DNA from: Lutimonas halocynthiae
GTDB taxonomy: Bacteria > Bacteroidota > Bacteroidia > Flavobacteriales > Flavobacteriaceae
Assembly: GCF_030409835.1 (NCBI RefSeq)
Contig: NZ_JAUFQO010000016.1
Coordinates: 1 to 64,000, forward strand
DNA: 64,000 bases
Reading direction: 5' to 3'
Of the stretch, positions 1 through 7,936 are shown one piece after another. Under the pieces are notes generated by a model. It was not told the origin of the DNA. It saw only the letters and a program-made list of their open reading frames with translations, and ran no database searches. Every line of letters begins with the position of its first letter. Position 1 is the stretch's first letter. The position numbers were made by a program, and so were the translations under genes.

Positions 1-648
1 AAGTTCCGGCCACAAAGTAATATCGACAGGTCCAATTAATTTCTTATCATCCTGAATATAGTAATAAGATCCATTGGTCATATCCTTGACATCAGGCTCT
101 TTGGGTACAATATTAACCTCGAATGATTCACCCCATTTGCTCGGATCTTTTTTAGGGCCAAACATTGTTTTGCTATTTAAATCAATAGAATATGATCCTA
201 TGGCATCATCATCCTTTTTACTCGAAAATTCGATTAGTGTTTCAACAGTGACACTAGTCAATTCTGGGGCTTTTTTAGGCCCGTATAACTTAGGTATTCT
301 AGTGTCCAGGTAGTAATCACCTTCAGCACCCATTTCATTGATCTTTAATGCTTCAGAAACTACAAATAATTTAGCACTTTGAAAATCTATAGGAGGTGAA
401 TCCAGTCCTTTCACTCTAAATTGAATCTTAGGCCGCGATAAAGGGTTAGGATCTTCATATATTGACATAAATTCTGCAAGAGAATTAATCTTTTTAGCCT
501 TATTGATAAGGCCTTTTCCCTTTTTATCAGTCGTTTTTTGCGTGTAACCAATAAAGGCGGGGACAGCCGTTGGCACTGGAACTACAGCATTCCCAAATGC
601 ATCCAGTTCTCGAATGTATACGCCTGGGGTTTTCATTTCATTTGACAT
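1..648 (-). CDS. Contractile injection system tail sheath protein (3' end outside window)
   Basis: The reverse strand is open from the ATG at 646-648 to the window edge (216 codons seen). The N-terminus has the TPGVYIREL signature, followed by a PVPTAVPAFIGYT stretch, which is how sheath proteins of phage-tail-like particles of the Afp/PVC/MAC group begin. The sheath surrounds the inner tube and contracts to drive it through a target membrane. A GPKK motif occurs twice (YGPKK and FGPKK), possibly a repeated surface element of the insertion domain. A second ATG lies four codons in, so the start is uncertain by that much. It sits 15 bp after the 347-residue gene in the same operon; tube, baseplate and ATPase genes would be expected beyond position 1. 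Identity as a sheath protein is confident; the subtype is not. Confidence 0.88.
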   Translation of the reverse strand, partial: MSNEMKTPGVYIRELDAFGNAVVPVPTAVPAFIGYTQKTTDKKGKGLINKAKKINSLAEFMSIYEDPNPLSRPKIQFRVKGLDSPPIDFQSAKLFVVSEALKINEMGAEGDYYLDTRIPKLYGPKKAPELTSVTVETLIEFSSKKDDDAIGSYSIDLNSKTMFGPKKDPSKWGESFEVNIVPKEPDVKDMTNGSYYYIQDDKKLIGPVDITLWPEL

Positions 649-663
649 AAGATTTGATTTAAG

Positions 664-1707
664 TTATACATATACTATTGTTGTTGAACAGAATGGATCA
701 TCATTCTTTTCGGTATTGGTTTTAAATAAATTTTCGATTCCCGGATTGGGGAGTTTTATATTCAAACTTTCCTTCCTCTGTGAAAAAGGGGCTAAGTATT
801 TCAATTTCAATGTGGGGTTTTCTATAAGATGGTTTTGTAAGGCATAAGGACTTTTAGATTTGAAAACTTTTACCAATTGACCATTTATCAATTTTGGTTC
901 TTTGGTTGTGACTCTTTCATAAATTTGATCACCTATTCCTTGAATTTCAACTTCTTCATCATCAATACTCCAGTTCGAGGGGAATATTATTTGGTATTCC
1001 CAATACACTTTTCTCGATTTAAAATTGATCGTATAAATTGGTGACTTTTCTTGTTCTGCGCGTATCTGTTTACTCTTAAGTTCTAAAATGCCTAGACAAT
1101 TTGAAGCCAAATCAGTATCGAAATGGTAAAAACCTTGCGCGAATTGATTATCGACAAACAGCTTAAATTTACCATAGGTAAGATTCTTATAATTTACAGC
1201 GGGAATCTTGTTTTCAGGATCCTTTTTCTGTTGAACAGTGAGCCCTATTTCATTTTTTATTGCAACACTTGAAGATGAATTCATTGCTGCCTGCAAAGCA
1301 TCTAAATCCAATAAATTAACTCTATAATTAGAATCATTTATCTGAAGTCCAATAGCGTTATTAGGAAATTGAAATAAGAATAATTGTCTATGATTAACTT
1401 CAGGTATATCGGTATAATTCATAAATAATTCATCCTCAACAATCAATTGAAAATACAGATTACTAAGATTCTTAATATTTTCTTTAATTATCGAATCGGA
1501 TACATTAGTTGCACTTAAATCCGACACATTAGCAACTCCAAGATAAAAGGTAAATAAGTTATTGTTCTTCTGAATTAAAATATTATAGTTTTTTAATTCA
1601 ATAGTAGTGCTATTCAAGGGAATCATCTCAAAATATGGACAAACTCCATTTTCAAAGTAATTATTGGTTACTTCTATGTCTAGCCATTTGTAATACTTAA
1701 TATCCAT
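664..1707 (-). CDS. Unrecognised eCIS-operon protein between terminator and sheath genes
   Basis: A 347-residue protein that I do not recognise. It has no signal peptide or membrane segment and looks beta-rich, with alternating aromatic and polar residues. It starts 4 bp after the DUF4255 gene and ends 15 bp before the sheath gene, so it is co-transcribed with structural genes of the injection system. Position between the tail-terminator (cap) and sheath suggests a structural part at the non-baseplate end, perhaps the cap adaptor described for the Algoriphagus eCIS, but this is inference from gene order only. The C-terminal 30 residues (PNPGIENLF onward, ending in STTIVYV) look extended and could be a docking strand. 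Confidence 0.6.
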   Translation of the reverse strand: MDIKYYKWLDIEVTNNYFENGVCPYFEMIPLNSTTIELKNYNILIQKNNNLFTFYLGVANVSDLSATNVSDSIIKENIKNLSNLYFQLIVEDELFMNYTDIPEVNHRQLFLFQFPNNAIGLQINDSNYRVNLLDLDALQAAMNSSSSVAIKNEIGLTVQQKKDPENKIPAVNYKNLTYGKFKLFVDNQFAQGFYHFDTDLASNCLGILELKSKQIRAEQEKSPIYTINFKSRKVYWEYQIIFPSNWSIDDEEVEIQGIGDQIYERVTTKEPKLINGQLVKVFKSKSPYALQNHLIENPTLKLKYLAPFSQRKESLNIKLPNPGIENLFKTNTEKNDDPFCSTTIVYV

Positions 1708-1711
1708 GCCG

Positions 1712-2290
1712 TTATTCTGATCTAAATTTAGTTTCCAATCCGGTAATCATTGGTATTTCTCTTGTTACTTTATCTTCTTGTATGGTTATCATTCTCATTT
1801 TATAGACTAAAGAGGGAACATATTTGGCCCCTATTCCGCTCCATATATGACTGAGTTCAGTTAGAGGCACATTAAATATTTCCATAGTTAATTTAGTCAA
1901 TGGATCTGCCATCTCTGGGTGTTTCTTCTTTGTAAAATATGGGTTTGATTGTAAAACACTTATAACAGCTGAGAGATTTTTAAATGCCTCTAAATAATTG
2001 TCAGAATTATAATTAGCGGAAATCATGAGGTAGATATTTAGATAAATAGGCGGAGTAACTTGTCCCAATGTCGACCCCGTACCTCTTTTATATACCTCAT
2101 TTGGATTCATATATGTTTCATGCTCCATATTGATTACAGATATAACAATTTTATTCCCAATGTTTTCGGTGATACTTCCATCTGGATTGATTAAGCTACT
2201 GGCCATAACAGGGTTGTTCATTAAGTCATATGAATTATTCAATTGCTTATTAAGAAAAGTGGTTAAGAAAATTAATGCTTTTGCTATCAT
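1712..2290 (-). CDS. DUF4255 (Pvc16/Afp16-type) tail-terminator protein of eCIS
   Basis: A 192-residue protein with the hallmarks of the DUF4255 / Pvc16 N-terminal family: an N-terminal helix, a central strand ending in LNIYLMISANY, then a helix with LSAVISVLQSNPYF, and the signature LSHIWSGIGAKYVPSLVYK near residue 150. Family members cap the end of the tube and sheath distal to the baseplate and set tail length. It is preceded by the small membrane-protein gene (4-bp gap) and followed by the 347-residue gene. This marker supports an eCIS-type particle rather than a classical tailed prophage, whose terminator is a different family. Confidence 0.88.
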   Translation of the reverse strand: MIAKALIFLTTFLNKQLNNSYDLMNNPVMASSLINPDGSITENIGNKIVISVINMEHETYMNPNEVYKRGTGSTLGQVTPPIYLNIYLMISANYNSDNYLEAFKNLSAVISVLQSNPYFTKKKHPEMADPLTKLTMEIFNVPLTELSHIWSGIGAKYVPSLVYKMRMITIQEDKVTREIPMITGLETKFRSE

Positions 2291-2294
2291 GGTA

Positions 2295-2615
2295 TTAATT
2301 TTTAGGCTTCTTAACTAGAGTTTTTATAGATCCGATTATCGCCCGTATGAAATAAATACCTGCCGCACTCAATACATAGGTGGGTAAGAATAATTCTGTA
2401 CTATGCATTAAACCGGCAATATAAGCCTTAAAACTAGGCGAGTAATTATCCAAAATCGCTTTAAATAACTCAGCTAATGGAAGGGCCAATATGGCTACGA
2501 ATACAACCCATAAGAACTCTTTTGCAAGAAATTTTTTAAGGGCTGCGAAAAATTTCATCAGCTTACCCTGCTCTTTGGTCAAGGCCTCTTTTTCTGTTGC
2601 TAATATCCCACTCAT
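2295..2615 (-). CDS. Small two-helix membrane protein in eCIS operon (holin-like in layout)
   Basis: A 106-residue protein with a charged N-terminal segment of about 30 residues rich in Lys and Glu, and two hydrophobic helices (roughly residues 34-55 and 75-98) joined by a loop containing NYSPSF, ending in a Lys-rich tail. No family is recognised. Its start codon overlaps the stop of the GH18 gene by 4 bp (ATGA), so the two are translationally coupled. Size, two helices and basic tail are holin-like, and the partner is a cell-wall-type hydrolase, so a release or membrane-anchoring role for the injection particle is plausible. This is inference only. Confidence 0.6.
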   Translation of the reverse strand: MSGILATEKEALTKEQGKLMKFFAALKKFLAKEFLWVVFVAILALPLAELFKAILDNYSPSFKAYIAGLMHSTELFLPTYVLSAAGIYFIRAIIGSIKTLVKKPKN

Positions 2616-4501
2616 GGTAAATTCTTATAATTATTAAGTAATATTTTATTGATAAAAAACAATCCAACAACACCAAAAGAGAAACCAAGTATTAACATCG
2701 TCTTTTTGGAATTGGTGTTGTTCATTAAAATTGCCATGAGACTTACCATCATAATTCCTACATAAAAAATCAAGTACTTGCCACTAAAAAAGATTATTCT
2801 AATATGTGGTTGAAATAATGAAATTATGAATCCGACACCTCCAAAGATTATTATGAATGCTAATATGAATAAAACCAAATGCTGTGAATTCTTGTAGTTC
2901 ACTGTCTTTAAGAATTTTTTAAATTCAGCCCAATTATTGGTCTTGTAATTCCCTTTTTCAACCTTTGTTATTCTTTCAGAAAGGATAGTGTCTTTAGCTT
3001 TTAAATCTTTAATCGACTTGTCATATTTAGAGAATTCAGCCAATATGAAATTTGGTAAAGTATCTAAGCCTGCTTCATTTTTACCAGTAATAACTATTTC
3101 TATTGTATCGGGATATTTATATTCTGGTTTAATGGGTTTTGGTTTTAGTTTTGAAGAATCTTTTTTTACTACAATTTCTTTTAAAATATTCCAATAATTT
3201 TGATGTTCATTATTATATCCTAAGGCCCATATACCAAGGCCATTTAAAGATTCATGATCCACTAAACTCATTTTAGCCTTCATATCCTTATCAGTATCAA
3301 ACCACAATTGTCTCCATTGCCTTTTATAACTAGGAGCAGAAGGAGTTATAATATAAGAATACCAAGAACTCTTACTTATAGAATCATTGCGTATTAATAT
3401 GGAATCATTATGTTTTAATTCGAGCTGTTTTTCCTTTAAAAAGTTTTGAGCTGAATCTTGAGTTAGGTGTTTTATGAAGCGATATACTTTTGAACCCTTT
3501 AAGCCATTTTTTGTTTCCCACAAATTAGCATAAAATGGTAGAGCCAAAATTATTTTCTCTCGAGGCACCTCTTTTTTCTTGCAGTAAACATTGATCGATT
3601 CTGTTAAACTAAAAGGACTTTTTACATCACTTTCAAGGGGAGCTGATGGTCCTGACACCTTACTAGTTGAACTATAGTAGTCATATCCCATAATTACATA
3701 TTGATCAATATAATCGTTTAGATCATCGAACAACAAATAATCATTATAATCAACAGAAGGAACCGTTAAATATAAAAGGTAGTTTTTATCCGAGGATTTA
3801 AATTTCTCTCCTAAAAGCGCAATAAAAGTATTGAAAACCTCCTTATCAGATTTTGAAACACCTTCAAAATCTATACAGACTCCATCAGCATCTGTTCTTT
3901 CTAATTCTTTTAAAATTTTATTAATCAGTCTGATTCCTGCTTCATTATTATTTAAAAACAAACTATTTCTGTCGAACCCAAAGAGTGACAAAGTAATCAA
4001 TACACTCTTATCATGATTATATTTTGCGTGAGTAATTAATTTAGATAACTCAGATCCTTTTGGGCATTCCATATCACCTGAATGGGGATTTACCTTATAA
4101 CCAAAATAGGCAATCGTTGTCAACATGGAATAATTTAAATACCTGTAAAGATTTTTACTCCAATGTGGATAAAAACCTAAGACTTCTTTATTTAGTATAA
4201 TCTGGCTCGTATCTTTAGGTACAAAAAGATCCATTGAATCCTCGTTAATATTTACTCTAAACTCCTTTTTTCCAGAATTTCTTAAGTTCTTATGCCATCT
4301 TATATAACGTTTTGCCAGTTTTGAAGAATCGCTATGATGGAAAAATTTTTTTACTGAAAACTTTTTCTCAACTTTTTTCGTATCTTTTTCTATCGTCTTT
4401 ATTGAAGTGGTTTCTTGTGAGTAAATCACACCATTAAATGGATTCAACCACAATAGGAGAAGAAAATAAATGAAAAAATTACAGGACTTCGAGGGGGTCA
4501 T
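2612..4501 (-). CDS. Secreted/membrane-tethered GH18 hydrolase at the head of the eCIS operon
   Basis: A 629-residue protein. Residues 8-29 form a signal peptide or membrane anchor. A GH18 barrel runs from about residue 105 (EVLGFYPHW) to 440 (GLGIWALGY), with the catalytic motif DGVCIDFEG at 206-214, in which Asp211 and Glu213 are the expected catalytic pair. The usual second Asp of DGxDxDxE is Cys here; Asn at this place is familiar in YaaH-like GH18 enzymes acting on peptidoglycan, so a cell-wall substrate is more likely than chitin. After a linker come three membrane helices (about 545-625). It is the first gene of the leftward operon that includes the tail terminator and sheath. Possible roles are local wall opening, particle release or an exported effector; none is proven. 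Confidence 0.75.
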   Translation of the reverse strand: MTPSKSCNFFIYFLLLLWLNPFNGVIYSQETTSIKTIEKDTKKVEKKFSVKKFFHHSDSSKLAKRYIRWHKNLRNSGKKEFRVNINEDSMDLFVPKDTSQIILNKEVLGFYPHWSKNLYRYLNYSMLTTIAYFGYKVNPHSGDMECPKGSELSKLITHAKYNHDKSVLITLSLFGFDRNSLFLNNNEAGIRLINKILKELERTDADGVCIDFEGVSKSDKEVFNTFIALLGEKFKSSDKNYLLYLTVPSVDYNDYLLFDDLNDYIDQYVIMGYDYYSSTSKVSGPSAPLESDVKSPFSLTESINVYCKKKEVPREKIILALPFYANLWETKNGLKGSKVYRFIKHLTQDSAQNFLKEKQLELKHNDSILIRNDSISKSSWYSYIITPSAPSYKRQWRQLWFDTDKDMKAKMSLVDHESLNGLGIWALGYNNEHQNYWNILKEIVVKKDSSKLKPKPIKPEYKYPDTIEIVITGKNEAGLDTLPNFILAEFSKYDKSIKDLKAKDTILSERITKVEKGNYKTNNWAEFKKFLKTVNYKNSQHLVLFILAFIIIFGGVGFIISLFQPHIRIIFFSGKYLIFYVGIMMVSLMAILMNNTNSKKTMLILGFSFGVVGLFFINKILLNNYKNLP

Positions 4502-5025
4502 TCGTAAATCTATATAGGTTGATTAAAAAAAATGTTTTTCAATTCTAGAATGGAGTGACAAATGAAATTTTAATTAACTTAAAATGTGCAATAGAACATA
4601 CCATTTCGAAAAAAGATCATTACATTTCCAACCCTATATAAGTTAATAATAAATAAAACTAGAATTTGGGACTCACCAAAAATACCCAGTAACCACCAAT
4701 TTTTATTACCTGTAATTAAATTGTTATTTCAAATTAATTAAGGATGAATAGACAATATTCTTATCCCAAGGGGTATGTTTATTTTTCAAAGCCTAATCTG
4801 ATCGCTTAAATTATATTTTTTAGAAGAATTAAAATACTAACACCAAAATCAGTTTTTTAAATAAAAAACGCAGATTTCTATATTTTTCAGATGATTTTTG
4901 AATAAAAAGTTAATTTCTCATATAATCTAAAACCAGTTATCAGAAGATTAATATCAAGAGAAACTTTTGAAAATATTGGCATAATAGATTTTCATTTCAA
5001 AATGAAGAATAAATCCTCGGGTTAA
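4502..5025. other. Intergenic stretch between eCIS operon and island
   Basis: About 520 bp of very AT-rich DNA with no supported gene. It must contain the leftward promoter for the injection-system operon, but I see no clean TAnnTTTG box on the minus strand. Short open stretches, such as one from 4744, end within about 20 codons and match nothing I recognise. The left boundary of the island should lie here; no copy of the tRNA-Arg 3' end could be found by eye. Confidence 0.5.
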
Positions 5026-5196
5026 AATAAACAGTATAGAAGCTCTTATACCAGAAAATATAAAGTATTAACTAAAATAGACACATTAACCATAATGAAA
5101 ATAACTGGTCATAAGACAGAGAAACAGTTTATTGACTATATTAAAATTACTCCTTCAGAATACGCTAAAAAGTTAGAGGAGTATTGGGAGACCTAA
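5026..5196 (+). pseudogene. C-terminal stub of a tyrosine recombinase (phage/ICE integrase)
   Basis: The frame ending at the TAA 5194-5196 reads IMKITGHKTEKQFIDYIK, then ITPSEYAKKLEEYW. This is the C-terminal end of Bacteroidota tyrosine integrases: the conserved GH(K/R)T histidine motif followed about ten residues later by the nucleophilic Tyr in FIDYIKIT. The frame is closed by a TAA at 5023-5025, and the Arg-containing upstream catalytic parts are not visible, so the gene is a 50-60 codon remnant. It marks the left part of the island and explains how the island could have entered; in its present state it cannot be active. Confidence 0.8.
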
Positions 5197-5228
5197 GATC
5201 TTAAAGAATCAGACTAATAAATATGATA

Positions 5229-5663
5229 TTAACTAAACCTCTTAATTGCTCGATATACAGTTCCATATTTTATATTAATACGATATTTCGTTTGAATGTC
5301 TCTACATAATAGCTTACATGATAAATCTAAACTTCTATGGCTTCTCAAAGCTAGCCAATCTTTTATAAATTCTTCAACTTCATCATTTATCACTCTTCGA
5401 GTTCTTCTTCCGGACTTATATTTTTTAAATAACCTCTCGATACCTCCTTCCTCAAAATTAATCTGCCACCTTTTAACCGTTCTTCTGTTGACACCTAGTT
5501 TTAATCCAACAGATGTATAGGTAGATCCTTTCTTGAAATCAAGTAATAGGTATAAAAATGACCTCTTCTTATTAAATCTAATACTGTCATATTCATATTT
5601 ATTTACCTCCACATCTAATTCAAATGTGTCTATATATGATTTGATTTTTTCTCCTCTTTTCAA
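5229..5663 (-). CDS. HTH protein resembling the N-terminal half of IS630-type transposases
   Basis: A 144-residue protein. Residues 30-75 form a helix-turn-helix of the kind STYTSVGLKLGVNRRTVKRW, then EGGIERLFKKYKSGRRTRR, which resembles the double HTH arm of IS630/Tc1 transposases. The DDE catalytic domain is absent: the frame stops at residue 144 after the second HTH, and no continuation is seen between 5197 and 5229. It may be a truncated transposase or a domesticated DNA-binding protein that belongs to the mobile element. It points left, toward the integrase stub. Confidence 0.6.
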   Translation of the reverse strand: MKRGEKIKSYIDTFELDVEVNKYEYDSIRFNKKRSFLYLLLDFKKGSTYTSVGLKLGVNRRTVKRWQINFEEGGIERLFKKYKSGRRTRRVINDEVEEFIKDWLALRSHRSLDLSCKLLCRDIQTKYRINIKYGTVYRAIKRFS

Positions 5664-5791
5664 TTGATGATCTTTATTATTGGCATGTATTAAAATTAAA
5701 CATATTTATTTGATTATAAGCATATTAAATAAATATATTATTATTTTACTCTACGCAACCTTGATGAAGAACTTTTACTTTAAATAATATT

Positions 5792-6184
5792 ATGATCAAT
5801 TCAAATCAATTTAGAGTAAAAATTAAAGAGATCATGGCAGAGGAATTTCTGTCATTATTAGAACAACACTCCCACATCATTTTGGAGAATTACCAATTAA
5901 ATGAATCTTGTTCGGAAGAATTAGATTCTAATATTACCGGAGTTCCCTTGAAAATCTGCCTTTTAAAGCAACTTGGAATACTAAATTTACTAAAGGGAAA
6001 TTTCAATAATTGTAATCAAACTAAATTCAGTTTACTTGTTTCCGTATTAATAGGTGAAAACCAAGAAGCTGTTAGAAAATGCATTAATGAACTATATAGT
6101 GGTAATGAGCATTCTAGAAATTACCCTTGTAAAACAGATTATCATGTGCCAATAATTAAGAATTTTTTACAAAAATTTGAATAA
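5792..6184 (+). CDS. Small helical protein of unknown function, mobile-element associated
   Basis: A 130-residue, mainly helical soluble protein with no motif I can assign. The stretch KICLLKQLGILNLLKGNF followed by ...LLVSVLIGENQEAVRKCINELY resembles small regulatory or accessory proteins that precede excisionase-like genes in Bacteroidota mobile elements. It precedes the HTH gene by 60 bp, which contain a strong palindrome. I would treat it as an accessory gene of the replication module, function unknown. Confidence 0.55.
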   Translation: MINSNQFRVKIKEIMAEEFLSLLEQHSHIILENYQLNESCSEELDSNITGVPLKICLLKQLGILNLLKGNFNNCNQTKFSLLVSVLIGENQEAVRKCINELYSGNEHSRNYPCKTDYHVPIIKNFLQKFE

Positions 6185-6207
6185 AGGGGATATCCCCAAA
6201 ATCCCCT
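6185..6207. promoter_or_regulatory. Nested palindromes upstream of the HTH-rep operon
   Basis: GGGGATATCCCC at 6186-6197 is a perfect 12-bp palindrome. The left arm AGGGGAT can also pair with ATCCCCT at 6201-6207. It begins right after the stop codon of the 130-residue gene and lies about 40 bp before the HTH gene. It could be an operator for the excisionase-like HTH protein or a weak hairpin; there is no T-run to make it a terminator. Confidence 0.45.
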
Positions 6208-6244
6208 ACCATAAAATTGCAGAATAATTATAAAACTAAAAAAT

Positions 6245-6439
6245 ATGCATTATCAAAAGGATTTACAAAAGGAATATTTAAACACTCAAGAATGTATGCT
6301 TCTGTTGGATATATCAAGAACGACTCTTTGGGAATTAAGACGAGAAGGGCGGATACCATTCATTCGTTTAAGAAATAAAATTCTTTATAGTCGCCAAGCA
6401 ATCGAAGAAAGTCTAACAAAAATAAATTATACAAAATGA
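6245..6439 (+). CDS. Excisionase-like helix-turn-helix protein (HTH_17 / MerR-type)
   Basis: A 64-residue protein that is almost entirely one winged-HTH domain: LNTQECMLLLDISRTTLWEL, then REGRIPFIRLRNKILYSRQAIEE. This is the pattern of HTH_17 proteins that serve as excisionases or operon regulators in Bacteroidota mobile elements. Its stop overlaps the start of the next gene by 4 bp, so it heads an overlapping three-gene operon with the replication initiator. Whether it acts in excision or in control of rep cannot be decided from sequence. Confidence 0.75.
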   Translation: MHYQKDLQKEYLNTQECMLLLDISRTTLWELRREGRIPFIRLRNKILYSRQAIEESLTKINYTK

Positions 6440-6918
6440 GAGATCTAAGTAATATAGTATTCCCATTCAATTACACACAGTGTGAAATTTTTGAAAAAAT
6501 TGATTTTAACAAGGCTTATCATGAATCAAACATATTATTTGACCAATACAGGTTCAAATTAGTCAATGGAATTCAAAAAAATAATGAATTACATTATATG
6601 GACGAATATGAAAGTAAAAGGAAAACTATAAAGGGTCATTTAATCGAATATGAATCACTAATTCGCAATCAATTTACCCAAGTTTCGGTGCAAGTAGAAC
6701 CCCATTCAACGCACGACTATAATGAATTTTACCATGACATATTGTTCCAAGAATGCATAGCGTTACAAATCTATCAAGAGAATCAAATTCTCCAATTAGA
6801 TCACTTTGCAAACGAGTTGCTAATAGATTTCTTTATTAAGTTGCAATGCGGACGTGAGCTAAATTACATTAGTTACAGTAATAATAAATTACAATTCCTT
6901 TATTCCAAAGAAGAATGA
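6436..6918 (+). CDS. Unknown 160-residue protein coupled to rep
   Basis: An acidic, soluble, apparently helical protein that I do not recognise. It overlaps the HTH gene at its start and the replication initiator at its end (4-bp ATGA overlaps both times), so all three are translated as a unit. This tight coupling suggests an accessory role in replication or its control. No catalytic motif, signal peptide or membrane segment is seen. Confidence 0.6.
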   Translation: MRDLSNIVFPFNYTQCEIFEKIDFNKAYHESNILFDQYRFKLVNGIQKNNELHYMDEYESKRKTIKGHLIEYESLIRNQFTQVSVQVEPHSTHDYNEFYHDILFQECIALQIYQENQILQLDHFANELLIDFFIKLQCGRELNYISYSNNKLQFLYSKEE

Positions 6919-7814
6919 TCGATAATATAAAAATCAATATACTCTTTGAGGCACCTTCATCGGTGCTTCAGAGAGTTAATTCCACATTAAGAATATTTGG
7001 ATTGAATTTTGACCCAGTAGTGAGAAAAGGAGTTGTAGTGAGGTATGTTTCCAAATTAGATAATCTCCATCTTACAATCAGAGAAGACCAATTAACTATT
7101 CAGAATAGTATTACAAAGTATTATCACGGAAACAACTATACAAATCTCACTTATACACAACTGCAAGAGGCCATATGTAATATTGAAAATATTTTAGGCG
7201 TTTCTATCAGAAAAGCGAAGATAATGAGCTTTGAGTATGGATGTGTTATTGAAGACAATAATATTCCATGGACATTATCCCGACTCGGCCATTATAAAGA
7301 TAAGTCTCCACTCTCAATGCATGCCAATGGATTAATCTATGGCTCTTTCTACGCCAACACTACCCATAAGCTAAAGATGTATGACAAAACCTCAGAGATT
7401 AAGCGAAGGGAAGGAATCATTCTAGATAAGAATCACCTGAGAGTAGAAAAGTGTTACACTAGGTCTCACCTTAACAGTCTTAGATGCCTTAAAAGCAACC
7501 CTATTATAACATTAGATGATTTGGCTAGCTGGAAGGCATACGAAATTCTTTCCCAGGATTTGATTAACAGTTTAAGCAAAATTGAACTTAAGCCTATGTC
7601 CAAGGACCTTGAAAATTTGAGCTCCATGAACCTGAGGCGCTGGTGCTACATTCAAGACCCTTACTTTAGAAAGGTCATGCAAAAGAATCATCCTAAAGCG
7701 TTTGAATCCGACCGAAGAGAATTAAATAAATTAATCCAAGAATATCGTGAAAGTGGACACTTTATGATGATAGAAGAAGTAACACATAAACTAGCCTTTA
7801 ACTTGGCTAATTGA
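6915..7814 (+). CDS. Rolling-circle replication initiator, phage/plasmid II/X family
   Basis: A 299-residue protein with the signature of initiators of filamentous phages and small mobile elements: an N-terminal half containing NSITKYYHGNNYTNLTY, and a central block HKLKMYDKTSEIK then LRVEKCY, matching the (F/M)YDKxxE...LRxE pattern of the II/X and Rep_trans families. Such enzymes nick one strand at a double-stranded origin through a tyrosine and start rolling-circle replication. It overlaps the upstream gene, is followed by a long hairpin and then ssb. No Zot-type morphogenesis gene is nearby, so this looks like a replicating or mobilisable element and not a complete inovirus. The catalytic residues could not be assigned with certainty. 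Confidence 0.72.
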   Translation: MIDNIKINILFEAPSSVLQRVNSTLRIFGLNFDPVVRKGVVVRYVSKLDNLHLTIREDQLTIQNSITKYYHGNNYTNLTYTQLQEAICNIENILGVSIRKAKIMSFEYGCVIEDNNIPWTLSRLGHYKDKSPLSMHANGLIYGSFYANTTHKLKMYDKTSEIKRREGIILDKNHLRVEKCYTRSHLNSLRCLKSNPIITLDDLASWKAYEILSQDLINSLSKIELKPMSKDLENLSSMNLRRWCYIQDPYFRKVMQKNHPKAFESDRRELNKLIQEYRESGHFMMIEEVTHKLAFNLAN

Positions 7815-7821
7815 GGCTATC

Positions 7822-7875
7822 GAAAAGGGAATGGTTTACTGCTTGTATGAATATAGGCAAGTAACCCCCCTTTTC
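7822..7875 (+). other. Long imperfect hairpin between rep and ssb (candidate replication origin)
   Basis: Outer arms GAAAAGGG (7822-7829) and CCCTTTTC (7868-7875) pair perfectly. Inside them GGTT (7833-7836) pairs with AACC (7863-7866). The top is closed by GCTTGTA (7841-7847) against TATAGGC (7852-7858), using two G-T pairs, over a TGAA loop. It begins 7 bp after the rep stop and is not followed by a T-run, so an intrinsic terminator is unlikely. A structured element beside a rolling-circle initiator is what a double- or single-strand origin looks like; that role is inferred. Confidence 0.55.
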
Positions 7876-7936
7876 AAACTTCGATTATACCTTTTAAAGA
7901 ATACTGACAAAACAAACAATTATAAAAACATAAATC

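Noticed and set aside
5229-5663. A complete IS630 insertion sequence
   Set aside because: Only the HTH half is present; no DDE domain, terminal inverted repeats or TA duplication could be found.
7822-7875. Rho-independent terminator of rep
   Set aside because: Stem is long but imperfect and not followed by a T-run.
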